Positions 6,652 to 8,612 of a DNA stretch of 8,612 nt are shown here, piece by piece. This stretch comes from Methanocalculus sp. (lineage in GTDB: Archaea > Halobacteriota > Methanomicrobia > Methanomicrobiales > Methanocorpusculaceae), in the NCBI RefSeq assembly GCF_030651615.1, contig NZ_JAUSCG010000041.1, forward strand, positions 1-8,612, read 5' to 3'. Each line of letters starts with the position of its first letter. Within the stretch, counting starts at the first letter, position 1. The notes beneath the pieces were generated by a model. That model was given only the letters and a program-made list of their open reading frames with translations. It made no database searches and was not told the DNA's origin. Made by a program: the position numbers and the translations under genes.

Positions 6652-8612
6652 GAGCGGCAAGAATTCCGGGAATAGCAAAGATATCAACTGCTGCCATCTT
6701 TCTCCTGATCTCCTCAGGGAGGAGTCGCCCAAATGCCCATGTTTCCGGAGGCAGAATGGGCATCCAGTCCACAAGATCTTCTTTTTTGAGGGTTGAACAG
6801 TGCAGGAGGGCATCATACACCGTCTGCCGCCCATCCTCTCCCGGCGGCACAGTCACTGAGACCGCATAGGCATCATACTGCACAGGCCATCGGGGCGGCA
6901 GCAGATGTCTGAGAAGATGGGTTACCGTTGCATTCGGCCGATCACCAAGGAATGTCCAGACCGAGACTAGTGTCCCTTCCACCAGAGGTTCAGAGATGAC
7001 TGTCACCCGCCCCGGTCCGATCCCTTCCGGCCATGAGTAGATGGCTTTTGCTATTGCATCCCTGATCTCCTGTGGGAGTGGGAGATCTGATCCCCCACGC
7101 TCAGCGATTCGTCCAACAGATTGTGCAAGGAGAAGGGAGAGGCCGGGAGTTCCTCCTCCGGTCCAGAAGGGTCGGGGGCCCTGTCGATCAGATGGAACCA
7201 CGAGGAGACCACGGCGTGCATCATCACGTGAGATCACACGCCATCCGCGACCAGCAAGGGTGAAACCTTCGACTGCTGCAACCTCGATAAAACAGGGATC
7301 GAGCGTCCCTACCACCTGACCATCCGGTGTAACTGCCCGGTACCCATTTCCCCCGGATATAACCGAGCAGAGGGCAATCCAGTGCGACCAGGAGAGTTCA
7401 CGCTCGGCAGTCGGTCCGATCGCCACAAGATCGCCATCCATCACCAGGTATCCGTTTGCGAGAAGGTGATCGAGGATCTGATCGCAGTCGCTCTCACTGA
7501 TACCTTCAAATGGTGTAAGTCGCCTGACTGCTTCGATAAGAGGACGTCTCCCCACTGCCCTGCCAGCCCTCAGGAGGAGAAAGAGCTGCTGTACAAAGAC
7601 ATGGCAGGGGAGAGCGGGGGGGTAGAGGGATTCAGCCTCATGTTCTCGTGCAGCCTCTAGTGCGGCAGCGGCGACGAGTGTATCATCTTCAGAGGCGAGG
7701 ATGAAGGCCATCTCTGATGGTGAACCGCGTCGCCCGGTTCTCCCAAGCCGCTGGAGAAACGATGCAGCCGAATCCGGAGGGCCAAACTGTATGACAAGAT
7801 CCAGCCCCCCGATATCGATACCGAGTTCAAGGGTACTCGTGCAGATGATGCATGCACTCCCATGACCTGCCATCCGCTCCTCGGCTTCATGCCGCAGATC
7901 AGATGAGATCGCCGAGTGATGAACAAAGACCGGACTGATGCGACCGGAAAGCCCTGCATGAATTCGTTCAGCTCCGGTTCTGCTCCCAACAAAGACAAGT
8001 GCCTTCTTCCCTGCAACAGCCCTTGAAACCGATCGGATGCGTTCATCCTCATCAGACTCCAGTGTAAAGGAGAAGCGGCGTCCGGAGGGGCTTGAGGGGG
8101 CTCTGACAAGGGACTGTGGCCGGGAGGGATCTGATAGCCATGCAAGAAGCTGGTCCGGATTTCCAATGGTTGCCGAGAGGCCGATCCGCCTCACACGACG
8201 GTCTGCCACTCTGTCGAGCCGGTCGAGGAGGCACCGGAGATGCACGCCACGATCGGTGGTGATGAAAGCATGCACCTCATCGATGATCACCGAACGGAGG
8301 TTTTTGAGATCATCTCTTCTGATCGGATCAGTGAGGAGGACCTCAAGAGACTCCGGGGTCGTCAGGAGAATATGAGGTGCTTCACCTTCACGCCATGCAC
8401 GATCAGATCGACCGATATCTCCATGCCATGCCGAGACCAGAAGTGCAAGTGGTGCTGCTATACGAGAAATCCGGTCGATCTGATCATTTATCAGCGCTTT
8501 TAACGGGGAGAGGTAAAGGATACCGACACCATCTGTACCCGCCTTCAGGAGATCGTCCAGTGCAGGAATAAAACCTGATTCGGTCTTTCCACCGGCAGTC
8601 GGAGCAAGAATA
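6629..8612 (-). CDS. Lhr-type superfamily 2 DEAD/H-box helicase, N-terminus beyond the window edge
   Basis: An ATP-dependent nucleic-acid helicase. The frame is open from 8611, giving 660 visible residues; the start and the Q-motif region lie outside the window. Motifs in order, numbered from the first visible codon: I APTAGGKT (3-10), Ia YLSPLKALINDQ, Ib SAWHGD, TTPES, II DEVH (111-114), III SAT (146-148), IV ALVFVGSR (about 204-211), V STLELGIDIG (about 259-268), VI QRLGRTGRRG (287-296). After the two RecA domains comes a winged-helix-like segment and then a beta-rich C-terminal part (AGRGWRVISRDDARRGLLVVPS, split across about two strands) like the Lhr-core domain 4. The estimated full length is about 700 residues, shorter than the well-known large Lhr proteins, so it is a core-only form. 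Family members act on RNA:DNA hybrids or in DNA repair; the role here is not shown. GTG 8290, inside motif II, is not the start. It overlaps HK3 tail to tail. Confidence 0.9.
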   Translation of the reverse strand, partial: ILAPTAGGKTESGFIPALDDLLKAGTDGVGILYLSPLKALINDQIDRISRIAAPLALLVSAWHGDIGRSDRAWREGEAPHILLTTPESLEVLLTDPIRRDDLKNLRSVIIDEVHAFITTDRGVHLRCLLDRLDRVADRRVRRIGLSATIGNPDQLLAWLSDPSRPQSLVRAPSSPSGRRFSFTLESDEDERIRSVSRAVAGKKALVFVGSRTGAERIHAGLSGRISPVFVHHSAISSDLRHEAEERMAGHGSACIICTSTLELGIDIGGLDLVIQFGPPDSAASFLQRLGRTGRRGSPSEMAFILASEDDTLVAAAALEAAREHEAESLYPPALPCHVFVQQLFLLLRAGRAVGRRPLIEAVRRLTPFEGISESDCDQILDHLLANGYLVMDGDLVAIGPTAERELSWSHWIALCSVISGGNGYRAVTPDGQVVGTLDPCFIEVAAVEGFTLAGRGWRVISRDDARRGLLVVPSDRQGPRPFWTGGGTPGLSLLLAQSVGRIAERGGSDLPLPQEIRDAIAKAIYSWPEGIGPGRVTVISEPLVEGTLVSVWTFLGDRPNATVTHLLRHLLPPRWPVQYDAYAVSVTVPPGEDGRQTVYDALLHCSTLKKEDLVDWMPILPPETWAFGRLLPEEIRRKMAAVDIFAIPGILAALKGLRPL

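Noticed and set aside
7657..8166. Minus-strand open frame of 169 codons overlapping the helicase in another frame
   Set aside because: The helicase frame carries the ordered motifs III to VI over the same bases, so this is an out-of-frame shadow.
1..8612. CRISPR arrays, tRNA genes or insertion sequences
   Set aside because: Nothing resembling regularly spaced repeats, a tRNA cloverleaf, terminal inverted repeats or transposase sequence was seen; nearly all bases are in long protein genes.

Overview
The window looks like a stretch of a euryarchaeal methanogen chromosome, most likely from Methanomicrobiales. This is judged from the style of its proteins, not from any marker gene. It has multi-PAS soluble histidine kinases with an HDINN-type H-box, HisKA_2-type kinases (HHRVKNN), a stand-alone receiver with a MDIRLRGEVDGI-like core, a kinase with an N-terminal winged helix, and an Lhr-type helicase. 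It is densely coding with moderate GC. There are no tRNA or rRNA genes, no insertion sequence and no CRISPR array.

Layout: (1) 1-765 (+) is the 3' part of a beta-class DNA amino-methyltransferase, probably N4-cytosine. (2) 859-2958 (+) is a multi-PAS/GAF histidine kinase (HK1) whose true N-terminus is unclear. (3) 2950-3330 (-) is a single-domain response regulator. (4) 3330-4475 (-) is a winged-helix/PAS/HisKA_2-like protein (HK2), translationally coupled to the receiver. (5) 4476-4584 is a short divergent promoter region. (6) 4585-6651 (+) is a membrane-anchored PAS3-HisKA_2 histidine kinase (HK3). (7) 6629-8612 (-) is an Lhr-type SF2 helicase that runs off the right edge without its start.

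Items 2-6 form a signalling island with three kinase-type proteins and one receiver. HK1 and HK3 keep all the catalytic boxes. HK2, the direct operon partner of the receiver, has lost the HRxxN histidine (HLRVKNN instead of HHRVKNN), the N-box asparagine and the G1 DxGxG box, while keeping a DNA-binding domain and a PAS domain. The simplest reading is that HK2 is a pseudokinase turned sensory transcription factor, and that the receiver is phosphorylated by HK1, HK3 or a kinase elsewhere. That is an inference. The residue losses are visible directly.

Both convergent gene pairs overlap at their 3' ends (9 and 23 bases), which leaves no room for an intergenic terminator. The region is also poor in CTAG (two sites seen) and rich in GATC.
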